A stretch of DNA of 64,000 bases from an uncultured Lachnospiraceae bacterium (GCA_910584965.1 CAJUDZ010000016.1:13334-77333); one strand, 5' to 3'. Numbered from the stretch's first letter, positions 52,345 to 61,775 are shown. Notes: generated from the letters alone by a model not told the origin. Program-made: numbers and translations.

Positions 52345-54147
52345 CTAATAGTATTCCAATACCGCGTGAAAGTCCATATTTTCATGAACAGGCGTTTCCG
52401 TATCCGGGAGAATCCCATCGGCGGTCATCCAGTGCGTGAGCTTTGCGAAATCAAAATCTGTTTCGGGAAAAGGCGGCAGCGTTTCTCCTTCAAAAACATA
52501 TAAAGTATCGTAAATGATGTTTTCAGTATATAAAGTGATCTGGCGTACCGGGATATTTTCTATCCAGGCTTTATCCAGAAATTCTTTTCGCATCAGGATA
52601 TAGTCGTATAAAAAGGCAATTTCTTCTTCTCTGTCCGCCGCTTCATCATTGCGGAGATATTCCGCTTCCCAGCGAATCCGGTCCATAGCCGCGGAAGCAT
52701 CGGTCATTTCGGAAAGCCGTGGAAGCACTTCTTCTGCCAGAGCCGTCAGGTAAACGCTGATTTCCTGTTCATAACAGGCGGTCAGCGCTTCATAAAATTC
52801 TTCTTTTTCATACAGCGCATTAAACCAGACGGAAGAATCTCTGTGTGCGGCAAGGCGGGTCAGCCTGTCCGGGGAAGAAGAAATATGTCCCAGATAAGCG
52901 GGAGTGTTTCCCCAGGTAACATCATAATCCCAAACCGGTCCTGCATACAGTTTGCCGTTTACGGCGTCTGTATCTTTGTAGAAAAAGGAACTTGCCACGC
53001 CGCCGTCGTAATTTGCCGTTATTTCTTCCAGCAGATATTTTCGGACAAAAGAATCGAGATCGATCAAATCGGTATAGTATTTGCCGGTAGTGCTGTCGAT
53101 TCCTTCAAGAGATAAAACTGCGTTTTCTACGCTCTGTACATAGCCGTCTATATAAGCGATCTGATTACCGGAAGCATGTTCCGGCGAGCGGAGAATAAAG
53201 GATTCGTTGGCGTCGGTGATAAAATAGCTTCCGTGCTCTTCAACTTCTTTCAGAAAGCGGTCGTCAAAATCTCTTTCAATCAGATAGCCGCCCGTAATGT
53301 CGTCGGGTTCGTTTGTAATCTGTTTGGCTTTGGTCGTGTCGGTCCAGACCGTTTCATGGGAAGAAAAGTCTGCGGTTTTATTCGCAAATTCCGTTGCTTT
53401 TTCCAAATCCGTAATTTCCAGACGGTTTTTTCCGACTTCTATTTTTTCCGTGACATAGTAATTTCCCATATACTCGCCGTTTAAGTATAAATCTACGAAT
53501 ACGCCTTCTTCCGACTGAGGCAGATTAAGACGTTCTGCCAGATTTCTGGATAACGCGTTGCGGAGAAGAGACGGATCGGCGGAATTGGATATAAAAATCC
53601 ATTTTTTGGCAGAGGGCATTCCGAGAAAAGGAACGGAATCCGCAAGCTTGATCTGGTAAGGCTTTTTTTCAAATTCCGTAAAAGAAGTATTTCCTTTTCC
53701 TTTGATATAGGTGAGAGGACGGTCAAAACTGATGCGTCCGTCCGCATCCAGAACGGAAATATGGCCCGGTTCTTTCACATCTTTGTCGGTGTTGATCTGT
53801 TCCGATGTTCCGGAATCCGTATCGATGAAAACTGCCGGAATATTTTCGGAATGCATCCAGACGATAGAAGAAGGATCGATGCCGTCCGGTATTTGTACAT
53901 CTTTTTCACTTTTGCAGGCGGAGGGAAGGAACGCATAAAAGGTTCCTTCGTTTTCCCAGAGGGTAATTTCATGTCCTGCCGCGACGATGCCGGCTTCCGT
54001 TGTTTCGTTTCCGCCGGCATTTTCGGCCGATTCTGCATCTTCGGGCCGTATGTTTTCGTTTTGAAAATCGGAGAGCTTATTCAGTCCGAGCAGGAGAATG
54101 GAAGCGATTATGATCAGAATGCTGTATATCAGATTTCTTTTTATCAT
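52345..54147 (-). CDS. CotH-kinase-like secreted protein
   Basis: 600 residues with an N-terminal membrane anchor (residues 5-22). The CotH fold shows ITFDRP-like ISFDRPLTYIKGKGNTSF, KKPYQIKLA, RNALSRNLAERL, LYLNGEYMGNYYVTEKIEV, GGYLIERD and the metal-binding GPVWDYDVTWGN. CotH proteins are atypical kinases that phosphorylate spore-coat or surface proteins; many gut Clostridia have surface versions. N-terminal 100 residues are an extra beta segment. C-terminal part is helical, then a bacterial repeat-like tail (FEGETLPPFPETDFDFAKLT). Converges with the permease gene. Confidence 0.82.
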   Translation of the reverse strand: MIKRNLIYSILIIIASILLLGLNKLSDFQNENIRPEDAESAENAGGNETTEAGIVAAGHEITLWENEGTFYAFLPSACKSEKDVQIPDGIDPSSIVWMHSENIPAVFIDTDSGTSEQINTDKDVKEPGHISVLDADGRISFDRPLTYIKGKGNTSFTEFEKKPYQIKLADSVPFLGMPSAKKWIFISNSADPSLLRNALSRNLAERLNLPQSEEGVFVDLYLNGEYMGNYYVTEKIEVGKNRLEITDLEKATEFANKTADFSSHETVWTDTTKAKQITNEPDDITGGYLIERDFDDRFLKEVEEHGSYFITDANESFILRSPEHASGNQIAYIDGYVQSVENAVLSLEGIDSTTGKYYTDLIDLDSFVRKYLLEEITANYDGGVASSFFYKDTDAVNGKLYAGPVWDYDVTWGNTPAYLGHISSSPDRLTRLAAHRDSSVWFNALYEKEEFYEALTACYEQEISVYLTALAEEVLPRLSEMTDASAAMDRIRWEAEYLRNDEAADREEEIAFLYDYILMRKEFLDKAWIENIPVRQITLYTENIIYDTLYVFEGETLPPFPETDFDFAKLTHWMTADGILPDTETPVHENMDFHAVLEYY

Positions 54148-54204
54148 GGCTGCACGTTTTTCCGTTTCTTTCTGTTTTTCCAGGATGATTAAGAGAAAAT
54201 CGTT

Positions 54205-54957
54205 TTATGCAAGAATCAGTCCGACGGGACAATGATCCGAGCCCATAATGTCTTTGTAGATAAGCGCGTCTTTCAGTCTTTCCCTGAGGCTTTCCGAAGC
54301 GATGAAATAGTCGATACGCCATCCGGCGTTCTTTTCTCTCGCGTGGAACTGGTAAGACCACCAGGAATAGGCTCCTTCCAGATCGGGATAAAAATAACGG
54401 AACGTGTCGATCAGACCGGACTGCGTGATTTTTGTGAACTTTTCCCGTTCTTCATCGGTGAATCCCGCATTTTTGCGGTTTGTTTTCGGATTTTTCAGGT
54501 CGATCTCCTGATGCGCAACGTTCAGGTCGCCGCAGAAGATGACGGGTTTCTTTTCTTCCAGTTTTTTAACAAAGCAAAGAAAATCGTCTTCCCACCGAAT
54601 GCGGTAAGAAAGCCTGGTCAGTTCGCGCTGTGAATTTGGGGTATAGACGGTCGTCACATAAAAATCAGGAAATTCCAGTGTGATAACGCGCCCTTCATGA
54701 TCGTGTTCTTCGATGCCGATTCCGTATGTGACGGAAACGGGTTCCTTCTTTGTGAAAACAGCCGTACCGGAATATCCTTTTTTCTCCGCATAGTTCCAGT
54801 ATTGATGAAAGCCCGGCAGTTCCAATGTGATCTGGCCTTCCTGGAGTTTCGTTTCCTGTAAGCAGAAAATATCCGCGTTTTCCTTTTCAAAAAAATCCAG
54901 AAACCCTTTTCCCATACAGGCCCGCAGCCCGTTTACGTTCCATGAAATCAGTTTCAT
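54205..54957 (-). CDS. xth: Exodeoxyribonuclease III
   Basis: 250 residues, usual size. Motifs: ISWNVNGLRA, CLQETKLQ (catalytic Glu), VYTPNSQ, CGDLNVAHQEIDL (D-x-N), TFR.FYPDLEGAYSWWSY, and SDHCPVGL (final D-H). AP endonuclease and 3'-exonuclease in base-excision repair. GGGAG precedes the ATG. Confidence 0.95.
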   Translation of the reverse strand: MKLISWNVNGLRACMGKGFLDFFEKENADIFCLQETKLQEGQITLELPGFHQYWNYAEKKGYSGTAVFTKKEPVSVTYGIGIEEHDHEGRVITLEFPDFYVTTVYTPNSQRELTRLSYRIRWEDDFLCFVKKLEEKKPVIFCGDLNVAHQEIDLKNPKTNRKNAGFTDEEREKFTKITQSGLIDTFRYFYPDLEGAYSWWSYQFHAREKNAGWRIDYFIASESLRERLKDALIYKDIMGSDHCPVGLILA

Positions 54958-55010
54958 GTCTTCTCTTTCTCCCTTCTTCCTGCTGGTTTGGTGACTTGTT
55001 TTCCGAGTAG

Positions 55011-56078
55011 TTACTGTGTTTGTTTATTCGGATAATATTCCAGAATATCTTCCTGTACGATGCGTTCCGAAAGTTCGTACATATTTTGGATGCGTTCCCG
55101 GTAGTTTTCCTTTGTCAGTCTGTTTTCACCGGCAATCAGTTTGTCGCAGATGACCTGATTGATTTCTTTGGAAAAATGAATCATGTCCATATATAAATCC
55201 AGATCGGTGATAATTTCTTCTTCATCCTGATAATAGTAAATCTCTGCATTATCGTATTCCAACAGCGCGGCGATTGCCTGTTCCTCATTATACAGATATG
55301 CGTCCCTTTCTCCGCTCCTGTAAACATTATCCCACCAGAGCATGGAGTAGGGCGGAAAGAAAAATTTGAAAGTCGTTTCGGGATGGTTTTTGACCATATT
55401 AGTCAATAGTGTAATGTTTCCGGCAAGTTCATCCGTATAATACGTTTTTTCCTGCATGGGCCTCACGAAAGAAAGCCGGTTGTACATTCCCGTTGCCAGC
55501 TCCGCACTGAAAAATTTCCATTGCGCCCAGTTATAGGAATTTCCTTCATCGTAATCGCTTTTCAGGGAGAAAGCCAGCATATAGGGGATTTTCTCCAGAA
55601 TAATATCTTTGTTCAGCAGATAAGGATAATCGTTTAAAACGTTTGTGTCGTACAGGTACATGGGGCATCCGGTGGATTCATAGGTCGTCTCCGTGCCTGC
55701 GGAGAGGGAAGAAGGATCGATGTTGTAAAAAACATATTCCAGGTCTCTGTTTTCATAAGCGATATCGAGCAGATAACACAGGTCGGCGGTTGCGCCGTAG
55801 GAGCGTATGGCTTTGATCGTGCGGCAGCCGAAACCGTCGTCGAACCACTTATTGTTATAATTTTCACAGACTGAAGAACCGACGATCAGGCTGTCGTAGT
55901 CAAAATTGCGCAGCGTTCCGACACATTGGTATTCCTTGTCCGTAAGTACGCTCTTTAAACCGGGAAGCGGTTTGTGGTACTGGTAAAAAGGGTCGAAAAT
56001 TACAACGGCCGCGATAACGGATATCAGCAGTACGGCGCTTCGGATGAAAAATGATCTGATAAATTTCTGTTCTGTCAT
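55011..56078 (-). CDS. Membrane-anchored SGNH-like protein, partner of the MBOAT acyltransferase
   Basis: 355 residues. One N-terminal helix (about 13-28), then an extracellular domain with LIVGSSVCENY (candidate Ser of the SGNH hydrolase block I), YNIDPSSLS, and the late D-x-x-H (DMIHFS near 305). AlgJ/AlgX/DltD-like proteins with this layout cooperate with an MBOAT to O-acetylate a polysaccharide. It follows the MBOAT gene by 59 bases. Target glycan unknown. Confidence 0.75.
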   Translation of the reverse strand: MTEQKFIRSFFIRSAVLLISVIAAVVIFDPFYQYHKPLPGLKSVLTDKEYQCVGTLRNFDYDSLIVGSSVCENYNNKWFDDGFGCRTIKAIRSYGATADLCYLLDIAYENRDLEYVFYNIDPSSLSAGTETTYESTGCPMYLYDTNVLNDYPYLLNKDIILEKIPYMLAFSLKSDYDEGNSYNWAQWKFFSAELATGMYNRLSFVRPMQEKTYYTDELAGNITLLTNMVKNHPETTFKFFFPPYSMLWWDNVYRSGERDAYLYNEEQAIAALLEYDNAEIYYYQDEEEIITDLDLYMDMIHFSKEINQVICDKLIAGENRLTKENYRERIQNMYELSERIVQEDILEYYPNKQTQ

Positions 56079-56137
56079 TTATATATCTGTCCTTTCATGG
56101 GTCTGTCGCTTAAAAGCATAACCCGCGGCGTAGCATG

Positions 56138-57634
56138 TCAGAAGTTAAAGTACAAAAAGGTGCTGACCTGTGACAGGGAAACGACGCACCATATAAATAC
56201 GATCACAGCCGCCCAGCATTTCCCGGAAGTGAGTTTCCCGTCTTCGGCAATTTCCAGTACATTTTTCCGGGTAATCATGAAGAAGGAAAAACAAAGATAC
56301 AATAAAAGCAGCGCCAGATATGCAAAACCTGTCAACTGCGGCGCCAGAATACCCAGCGCTTCTTTTATCACATAAAATTCCGGGATATCCAACGTGGAAG
56401 CAACTTCGAACATTTTACCTGTGTAACGGAATGCGCCCAGATTCCGGAACATCTGTATGGCCCCCGCCATGCTTTCGCTTCTGAAAAAGAACAGCGAAAG
56501 ATTAAAAAACCCGAAAGTCAGTATCCAGCCGAGCCAGGCCGGAATATGGAATCTGGAAGGATGCTTTTCCTCTCTTCCCTTGATGCCGACGATTCCGAGA
56601 TTGTCCCAGACGACGAGGAGTCCCTGCATGGTGCCCCAGGCAATGTAGGTCCATGCCGCTCCGTGCCAGAGACCGCTCAGGAAGAAAATAATAATCGTAT
56701 TCAGTATCGTGCGCAGTTTTCCTTTTTTACTGCCGCCGAGCGGAATATAAACGTAAGTTATGAAAAAACGCGAGAGGGTTATATGCCATCTCTGCCACAA
56801 TTCTTTCACGGAACAGGCCCGGTAAGGGGAATTAAAGTTGACGGGAAGGATGATGTTGAACATTCTTCCGAGCCCTATCGCCATATCGGAGTAACCGCTG
56901 AAATCGAAATAAATTTCGAAAGTGTACGCCAGGATTACGAGAACGGTCGAAGGCGTGTCCAGGCTGAATGTCTGCGCGAAGCCATAATTTACGACGAGCG
57001 CCAGAACGTCGGCCAGCAGAATTTTTTTCGCAAGGCCGAAAACAAACAGAATAATGCCCTGTGAAAAATTGTGCGCGTTCAGCCTGCGGTTTGCCGTATC
57101 TTCAAATTGTGGAATCATTTCCTTATACAGGACGATCGGTCCGGCGACAAGCTGCGGAAAAAAGGTGACAAAAGTCACGTAGTTGACAAAGGAATAATGT
57201 TCCGCCCGCGAAAGCGCACGGTCTATGATAAAGGATAACTGCTGGAAGGTAAAGAAGCTGATACCAAGCGGCAGCAGAATATGCTTTAAGGTAAAATCCG
57301 TATGAAAAGCCAGATTCAGGTTTTCGATGAAGAAGTCATAATATTTAAAATAAAAGAGCAGTCCCAGATTGAAACCGATACCGGCAAACAAACCGATACG
57401 CTTCGAAAGTTTTGTCCGTGCGAAGGTAAAAAGCCAGCTTAAAAAATAATTGATCAGGATGCTGACTATAATAATGGCAAGATAATAGGCATTAAAGTAG
57501 CCGTAAAACCATAACGACATACCGGCAAGAAAAACCTTAGCCAGTTCATAATGTTTATAATGGTTCAGCCCGTACCAGCCGAGCAGCGTCAGGGGCAGAA
57601 ATATAAAAATAAAAAGAAAAGAATTAAACAGCAT
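56138..57634 (-). CDS. MBOAT-family O-acyltransferase (AlgI/DltB-like)
   Basis: 498 residues, about twelve helices. The family markers are FEIYFDFSGYSDMAIGLGRM, NFNSPYRACSVKELWQRWHI and the catalytic His region FLSGLWHGAAWTYIAWG. It moves acyl groups across the membrane to a surface polymer; the SGNH-like gene next door likely completes transfer. GGAG five bases before ATG. Confidence 0.92.
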   Translation of the reverse strand: MLFNSFLFIFIFLPLTLLGWYGLNHYKHYELAKVFLAGMSLWFYGYFNAYYLAIIIVSILINYFLSWLFTFARTKLSKRIGLFAGIGFNLGLLFYFKYYDFFIENLNLAFHTDFTLKHILLPLGISFFTFQQLSFIIDRALSRAEHYSFVNYVTFVTFFPQLVAGPIVLYKEMIPQFEDTANRRLNAHNFSQGIILFVFGLAKKILLADVLALVVNYGFAQTFSLDTPSTVLVILAYTFEIYFDFSGYSDMAIGLGRMFNIILPVNFNSPYRACSVKELWQRWHITLSRFFITYVYIPLGGSKKGKLRTILNTIIIFFLSGLWHGAAWTYIAWGTMQGLLVVWDNLGIVGIKGREEKHPSRFHIPAWLGWILTFGFFNLSLFFFRSESMAGAIQMFRNLGAFRYTGKMFEVASTLDIPEFYVIKEALGILAPQLTGFAYLALLLLYLCFSFFMITRKNVLEIAEDGKLTSGKCWAAVIVFIWCVVSLSQVSTFLYFNF

Positions 57635-57669
57635 AGCGTCTCCAGGTCAGTAAAATAAAAAATCAAATA

Positions 57670-57684
57670 TGGTATAGTATACCA
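57670..57684. promoter_or_regulatory. Palindrome between divergent MBOAT and lipoprotein genes
   Basis: TGGTATAGTATACCA is a perfect inverted repeat about one central base, placed in the shared promoter region. It resembles GntR/FadR-type operators; no matching regulator is adjacent. Confidence 0.4.
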
Positions 57685-57765
57685 AATTAGGAAAAAGGTT
57701 ACAATGGATAATAAAAGGGAATGCAGTATAAAAACAGATTCCCGGAAAGGTCGAAAGGGGTAATG

Positions 57766-58410
57766 ATGATGTTAATAAAGCGGATAATGATAGTTTGGAC
57801 AGCCGGACTGATTTTATGCAGTCTGACCGGATGCGGACAGAGCACGCCGACGGGAGAAATGGTGCGTAACCAAAAAACAGCGGAAGAGCAGAACGAGATG
57901 CTGGAAGTGCCCGTTGGGAGTTCCCAGGTAAAAAACGAACAGCAGGAGATGAAAAGAACGTTTCCGACGCTCACACAGCTGCGGGAAGAGGTAAAGGAAG
58001 AAATGGGAGACCATTACTGGCCCGATATATCCATCTCGGAAGAAGAGCTTGAGAGAAAAACCGGCATTACACGGGATATGTATATAGAATTTCTGGCGGA
58101 AAACATGGAAACGGAAGCGAATATGGACATGATGATTATTATCCGTGCCAAAGAGGATTATGTCGGAACGGTCGAGCAGGCGTTGGAAGATTACCGTTTA
58201 AAGATGATCGAGGAAAACGGCCGATATCCGCAGAATCTTTGCAAAGTCGAGGCTTCCCGGATGGAGACGATCGAAAACTATATCTGTTTCGTACAGCTTG
58301 GAGCGGATACGACCATCGTTTCCAATAAAGGAAAGGATGAGATCATTTCTTACTGTCTCGAAGAAAATGAACGGGCAGTCGATATACTGGAAAAGGCTAT
58401 CCTGAGATAG
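57766..58410 (+). CDS. DUF4358-like lipoprotein
   Basis: 214 residues. Three consecutive ATGs (57763, 57766, 57769) follow AAAGGGG; the middle one has the best spacing. Signal peptide ending in lipobox LTGC (Cys near residue 22), then a Q/E-rich linker (30-65) and a compact domain (about 75-214) with EEELERKTGITRDMYIEFLA, IIIRAKEDYVGTVEQALEDY and CFVQLGADTTIVS. DUF4358 proteins are lipoproteins of unknown role in Clostridia. It should sit on the outer face of the membrane. Confidence 0.75.
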   Translation: MMLIKRIMIVWTAGLILCSLTGCGQSTPTGEMVRNQKTAEEQNEMLEVPVGSSQVKNEQQEMKRTFPTLTQLREEVKEEMGDHYWPDISISEEELERKTGITRDMYIEFLAENMETEANMDMMIIIRAKEDYVGTVEQALEDYRLKMIEENGRYPQNLCKVEASRMETIENYICFVQLGADTTIVSNKGKDEIISYCLEENERAVDILEKAILR

Positions 58411-58426
58411 CCTTTTCCGATTTTTT
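58389..58426 (+). terminator. Terminator overlapping the lipoprotein stop
   Basis: GGAAAAGGCTATC (58389-58401) pairs perfectly with GATAGCCTTTTCC (58406-58418), then TTTTTT. The stop codon lies inside the hairpin. Confidence 0.9.
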
Positions 58427-58454
58427 GTCTTAATGGAAATTATGATAAAGAGAA

Positions 58455-58592
58455 TTAATGACAATGGCCGCCGCAGCGGCTGCAATCACCGCCGCATTGC
58501 AGAGATTTTCCGTTTTTCTTATCCCGTATCATGCTTCTGACTGCCAGAATAACGGCCGCGGCTATGATTGCAAGAACGATAATTGTACCCAT
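58455..58592 (-). CDS. FeoB-associated Cys-rich membrane protein
   Basis: 45 residues from ATG 58592, with AAAGGCTGG upstream. One membrane helix (MGTIIVLAIIAAAVILAVRS), a short basic turn, then the cysteine tail CGGDCSRCGGHCH. Such proteins usually follow feoAB and handle ferrous iron; here no feo gene is near. The promoter overlaps a DtxR-like operator (58629-58648), so iron- or manganese-dependent control is likely. Confidence 0.85.
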   Translation of the reverse strand: MGTIIVLAIIAAAVILAVRSMIRDKKNGKSLQCGGDCSRCGGHCH

Positions 58593-58628
58593 ATTTACCA
58601 GCCTTTCAGACTTAATAATTCTGCGTAT

Positions 58629-58659
58629 ATAGGTTAGCATTAACTAATTATATTGTCAA
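58629..58659 (-). promoter_or_regulatory. Promoter with overlapping DtxR-like operator
   Basis: On the minus strand TTGACA (58659-58654), 17 bases, TAACCT (58636-58631). The imperfect palindrome ATTAGTTAATGCTAACCTAT overlaps spacer and -10 box and matches most positions of the DtxR/IdeR consensus TTAGGTTAGSCTAACCTAA, especially the right half. Confidence 0.55.
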
Positions 58660-58938
58660 TATGATTTTTTCAAAATTTCATCCGGATTATGTATGTGAAA
58701 AGCCGCGTCAGTTTTTATTGAATTGGTAGATAATTCCTTTGTAGTTTTTAACAAAATTCAGAATACTAAATATGTTTAGTAAAAGCGTTAATTAGTGCAT
58801 AATGTCGGAAAATAGTTTCGTTTTTTGAAAATATTGTGCAAAAACACAAAAAATGATAAGATTCACCCAACAAACAGTTCCGTTTTTGTCGAGGATATTG
58901 ATAATTTGCCATAACGTGCAGACAGGTGGAAACAGAAA
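58660..58938. other. Upstream region of the salvage operon
   Basis: A/T-rich and without a gene. It contains TACTAAATATGTTTAGTA at 58764-58781 (seven-base arms, four-base centre), a candidate operator for the LacI-type protein encoded next or another regulator. It lacks the central CG usual in LacI operators. No clear promoter could be fixed. Confidence 0.45.
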
Positions 58939-60858
58939 ATGAATATACATGATATTGCAAAACTGGCCGGGGTATCTGCATCTACCGTTTCCAAAGTAAT
59001 GAACGGAAAGGATAAAGATATCAGCGAAGAAACAAGAAAAAAGGTTCTGAAAATAATTGAGGAAGAAAATTATGTTCCCTATTTCAAATTTCTCGAAAAA
59101 GAAGGAATCAGGAATCACCTGGTCGGTCTTATCGTAAGAAAACAGAACCGGGAAAGAGAAAACATCGTTCTTAATGTCGAACGGGCGGCGCGGGAAAAAG
59201 GATACGGTGTTCTGATCGGATATGTGGAAAATGATGAGGAAACGGAACTGCTTGTAAGACAGATGATGAAAAAAAAGGTTTCGGGGCTGCTCATAGACTC
59301 CACGAAATGGATTGCAGCAGGAAAACTGGAAGAAGCCGCTGTTTATTTCGGTGAGACAAAAAAATTTGACGATCGACAGAAAGCGGTTGTTTATTACCGG
59401 TTATCTGATGCGTCCGGTATGGCAACGGAAAAACTCCTGAAAGAAGGGCATCAGAAAATTGCATGCATTGCCCGGCAGGGAGACACGGGAATTTTGTACG
59501 GGTATAAATCCGCAATGCAAAGGTTCCATCAGAAAGCACAGCCCGTCTGGATATATGAATGCCGGACACTGGGAGATATTGAAAAGTATGGAATCCCCCA
59601 GGTGTTAAATGAGAACGTAACCGCCATTGTCTGCGGTTCGCCCGAAATTGCCTGCTGTGTCTGTAAAGTCATGGAAAGAAGCCGGACGACGGTGCCGGGA
59701 CAATTATCGCTTATTTCCGTCGGAGACGATCGGATACTGGAATTTTCCGGAAATATAACGGCCATAAAACTGCCGGGCGGAAAACTGGCGGAAGCGGCGT
59801 TTGAATATTTATTCGAGATGATGCAGGAAAAAAAGGAAATAGAAGTTGTAAAGCGCATACCGCCTTCGATTATCATCCGCGGCAGCATCAGGAAGCCGGC
59901 GCAGGAAAAGCAGGGCGAACCGATCGTCATTGTGGGCAGCATGAATATGGATGTTACGATTGAATGCGCTAAGACCCCGGTGGCCGGAGAAACGCTGCGC
60001 GCAAGTAAAGTTTATATCTATTCCGGCGGGAAAGGGGCCAATCAGGCGGTGGGCGTCGGAAAGCTCGGCGGTCAGGCCTATATGATCGGATGTCTCGGGA
60101 ACGATATGGACGGAAAACAGATTTATGCGGAACTGACTGATAATTGTGTCCATATGGACGGCGTATTTTTTGACGATGTGCTTCCCAGCGGAAAAGCGTA
60201 TATCAGCGTGGGAGAACGGGCGGAAAGCGCCATCGTTATTTATCCCGGGGCGAATAAAAATTTGAGCATTAACCAGATCCGGAGATGCGGCTACTTATTT
60301 GAAAAAGGAAAATTCTGCCTTCTTTCGCTGGAAATACCGGCGCCGATCGTGGAATATACGATTCGGTTCTGCAAACGGAATCACACGGAAGTTATTTTGA
60401 AACCTTCGCCGACGGACGGTCTGAAAGAAGAACTGTTATCGGAAATAGCATATTTTGTACCGAATGAGAAAGAGCTTCACGCGTTTGTTCCGGGAAAAGA
60501 AAGTCTGGAAGAAAAAGCCGAAATACTGCGGAAAAAAGGGATTGAAAATGTCATCGTTACTTTGGGAGCGAAGGGATGCTATTTAAGGAACAGGGAAGTA
60601 TCCGTTTATTTTGAGGGAAGCGGATTTGAGCCGGTGGATACGACGGGGGGCGCGGACTCCTTTATAAGCGCTATGGCGGTGTATTTAAGCGAAGGAAAAG
60701 AGTTGATGCACGCGATAGAATTTGCTATCTATGCCGCGGGAATCAGCGTTACAAGGTATGGCGTACAGCCGGCTTTGCCGGACAGAAAGGCGGTGGACGT
60801 TTACGAAGATGAAATTTATTCAAAATACGATGAGAAAAGGAGGGAATGGGAAACGTAA
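58939..60858 (+). CDS. LacI-family repressor fused to a PfkB (ribokinase-like) domain
   Basis: 639 residues. Residues 1-60 are a textbook LacI HTH and hinge (MNIHDIAKLAGVSASTVSKV). Residues about 62-315 form the sugar-sensor fold (HQKIACIAR, PGQLSLISVGDDRI). Residues about 330-625 are a PfkB kinase: GSMNMDVTIE, YSGGKGANQAVGVGKLGG, IVTLGAKGCYL and VDTTGGADSFISA. In the catalytic loop the usual A-A-G-D is G-G-A-D: the base Asp stays, but the anion-hole Gly before it is Ala. It may phosphorylate ribose weakly or use the domain as a second sensor. The stop overlaps the ribokinase ATG (TAATG). Ribosome site AGGTGG. Confidence 0.92.
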   Translation: MNIHDIAKLAGVSASTVSKVMNGKDKDISEETRKKVLKIIEEENYVPYFKFLEKEGIRNHLVGLIVRKQNRERENIVLNVERAAREKGYGVLIGYVENDEETELLVRQMMKKKVSGLLIDSTKWIAAGKLEEAAVYFGETKKFDDRQKAVVYYRLSDASGMATEKLLKEGHQKIACIARQGDTGILYGYKSAMQRFHQKAQPVWIYECRTLGDIEKYGIPQVLNENVTAIVCGSPEIACCVCKVMERSRTTVPGQLSLISVGDDRILEFSGNITAIKLPGGKLAEAAFEYLFEMMQEKKEIEVVKRIPPSIIIRGSIRKPAQEKQGEPIVIVGSMNMDVTIECAKTPVAGETLRASKVYIYSGGKGANQAVGVGKLGGQAYMIGCLGNDMDGKQIYAELTDNCVHMDGVFFDDVLPSGKAYISVGERAESAIVIYPGANKNLSINQIRRCGYLFEKGKFCLLSLEIPAPIVEYTIRFCKRNHTEVILKPSPTDGLKEELLSEIAYFVPNEKELHAFVPGKESLEEKAEILRKKGIENVIVTLGAKGCYLRNREVSVYFEGSGFEPVDTTGGADSFISAMAVYLSEGKELMHAIEFAIYAAGISVTRYGVQPALPDRKAVDVYEDEIYSKYDEKRREWET

Positions 60859-61775
60859 TGCAAAAGATTGTAGTAGTTGGCAGCCTGAACATGGACGTCG
60901 TCATTGAAACGCCGCATATGCCGGAACGCGGCGAAACGATTTCCGGAAGAAAGATCGATCTGGTCTCCGGAGGAAAAGGAGCCAATCAGGCATATGCGCT
61001 GGGAAAGCTGGGAGGAGACGTTACGATGATCGGCGCGGTCGGAAAGGATGCGGCGGGAGAGGCGATTCTTGAAAGCCTGCGGAGCGTCAATGTGAATGTA
61101 GAAGGAATCCGGCAGATGGAAGACGGTACCACCGGACAGGCTTTTATAGCCGTAGACGACGATGGGGATAATTCGATCATCATTATCGCCGGAACGAACG
61201 GGATGGTTACCAAAGAACTGATTGATGAAAAAGCGGATATTATCAGGGAAAGCGATATCGTTATCATGCAGTTTGAAATTCCGCTCGAGGTGGTGGAATA
61301 TGTAAAGGAAATGGCTGTAAAAGAAGGAAAAACCGTTATTGTCGATCCGGCGCCGGCAGTAACCGGTTTACCGGAGCATTTCTGGAACGGTATCGATTAC
61401 ATTAAGCCGAACGAGACGGAACTCGCAATTCTCACGGGCATGAAAATGAATACGAGGGAGGAACTCGTAAAAGGCGCAAGAGTCATGATCGGGAAAGGCG
61501 TAAAAAATGTTATTGTTACGCTTGGCAAAGAAGGATGTCTGATGGTTACGGAGGATACGGAAGAATTTTTCTGTCCTTATAAGGTAAAAGCGCTCGATAC
61601 GACGGCAGCAGGGGATAGTTTTACGGCTGCGTTTGCGCTGGCGCTCAGCCAGGGAAAAACATACGGCGAGGCGGTCAGTCTCGGACAAAAAGTCTCTTCG
61701 ATAGCGGTCACCAGAAAAGGCGCACAGACGTCGATTCCGACTCTGGAAGAAGTAAAAACAATATGGGATGAATGA
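60858..61775 (+). CDS. rbsK: Ribokinase
   Basis: 305 residues from ATG 60858, overlapping the TAA of the fusion gene. PfkB motifs: VVVGSLNMDVVIETP at the N-terminus, SGGKGANQAYALGKLGG near 38, and LDTTAAGDSFTAAFALAL near 248 with catalytic Asp. It makes ribose 5-phosphate from ribose and ATP, most likely ribose freed by the nucleoside hydrolase encoded next. About the same fold as the kinase half of the preceding fusion protein, from which it may derive by duplication. Confidence 0.95.
   Translation: MQKIVVVGSLNMDVVIETPHMPERGETISGRKIDLVSGGKGANQAYALGKLGGDVTMIGAVGKDAAGEAILESLRSVNVNVEGIRQMEDGTTGQAFIAVDDDGDNSIIIIAGTNGMVTKELIDEKADIIRESDIVIMQFEIPLEVVEYVKEMAVKEGKTVIVDPAPAVTGLPEHFWNGIDYIKPNETELAILTGMKMNTREELVKGARVMIGKGVKNVIVTLGKEGCLMVTEDTEEFFCPYKVKALDTTAAGDSFTAAFALALSQGKTYGEAVSLGQKVSSIAVTRKGAQTSIPTLEEVKTIWDE

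Noticed and set aside
52300..52345. GGCCGG/CCGGCC terminator between permease 2 and the CotH-like gene
   Set aside because: The arms are six bases around a long loop and no T-run follows, so the evidence is too weak.
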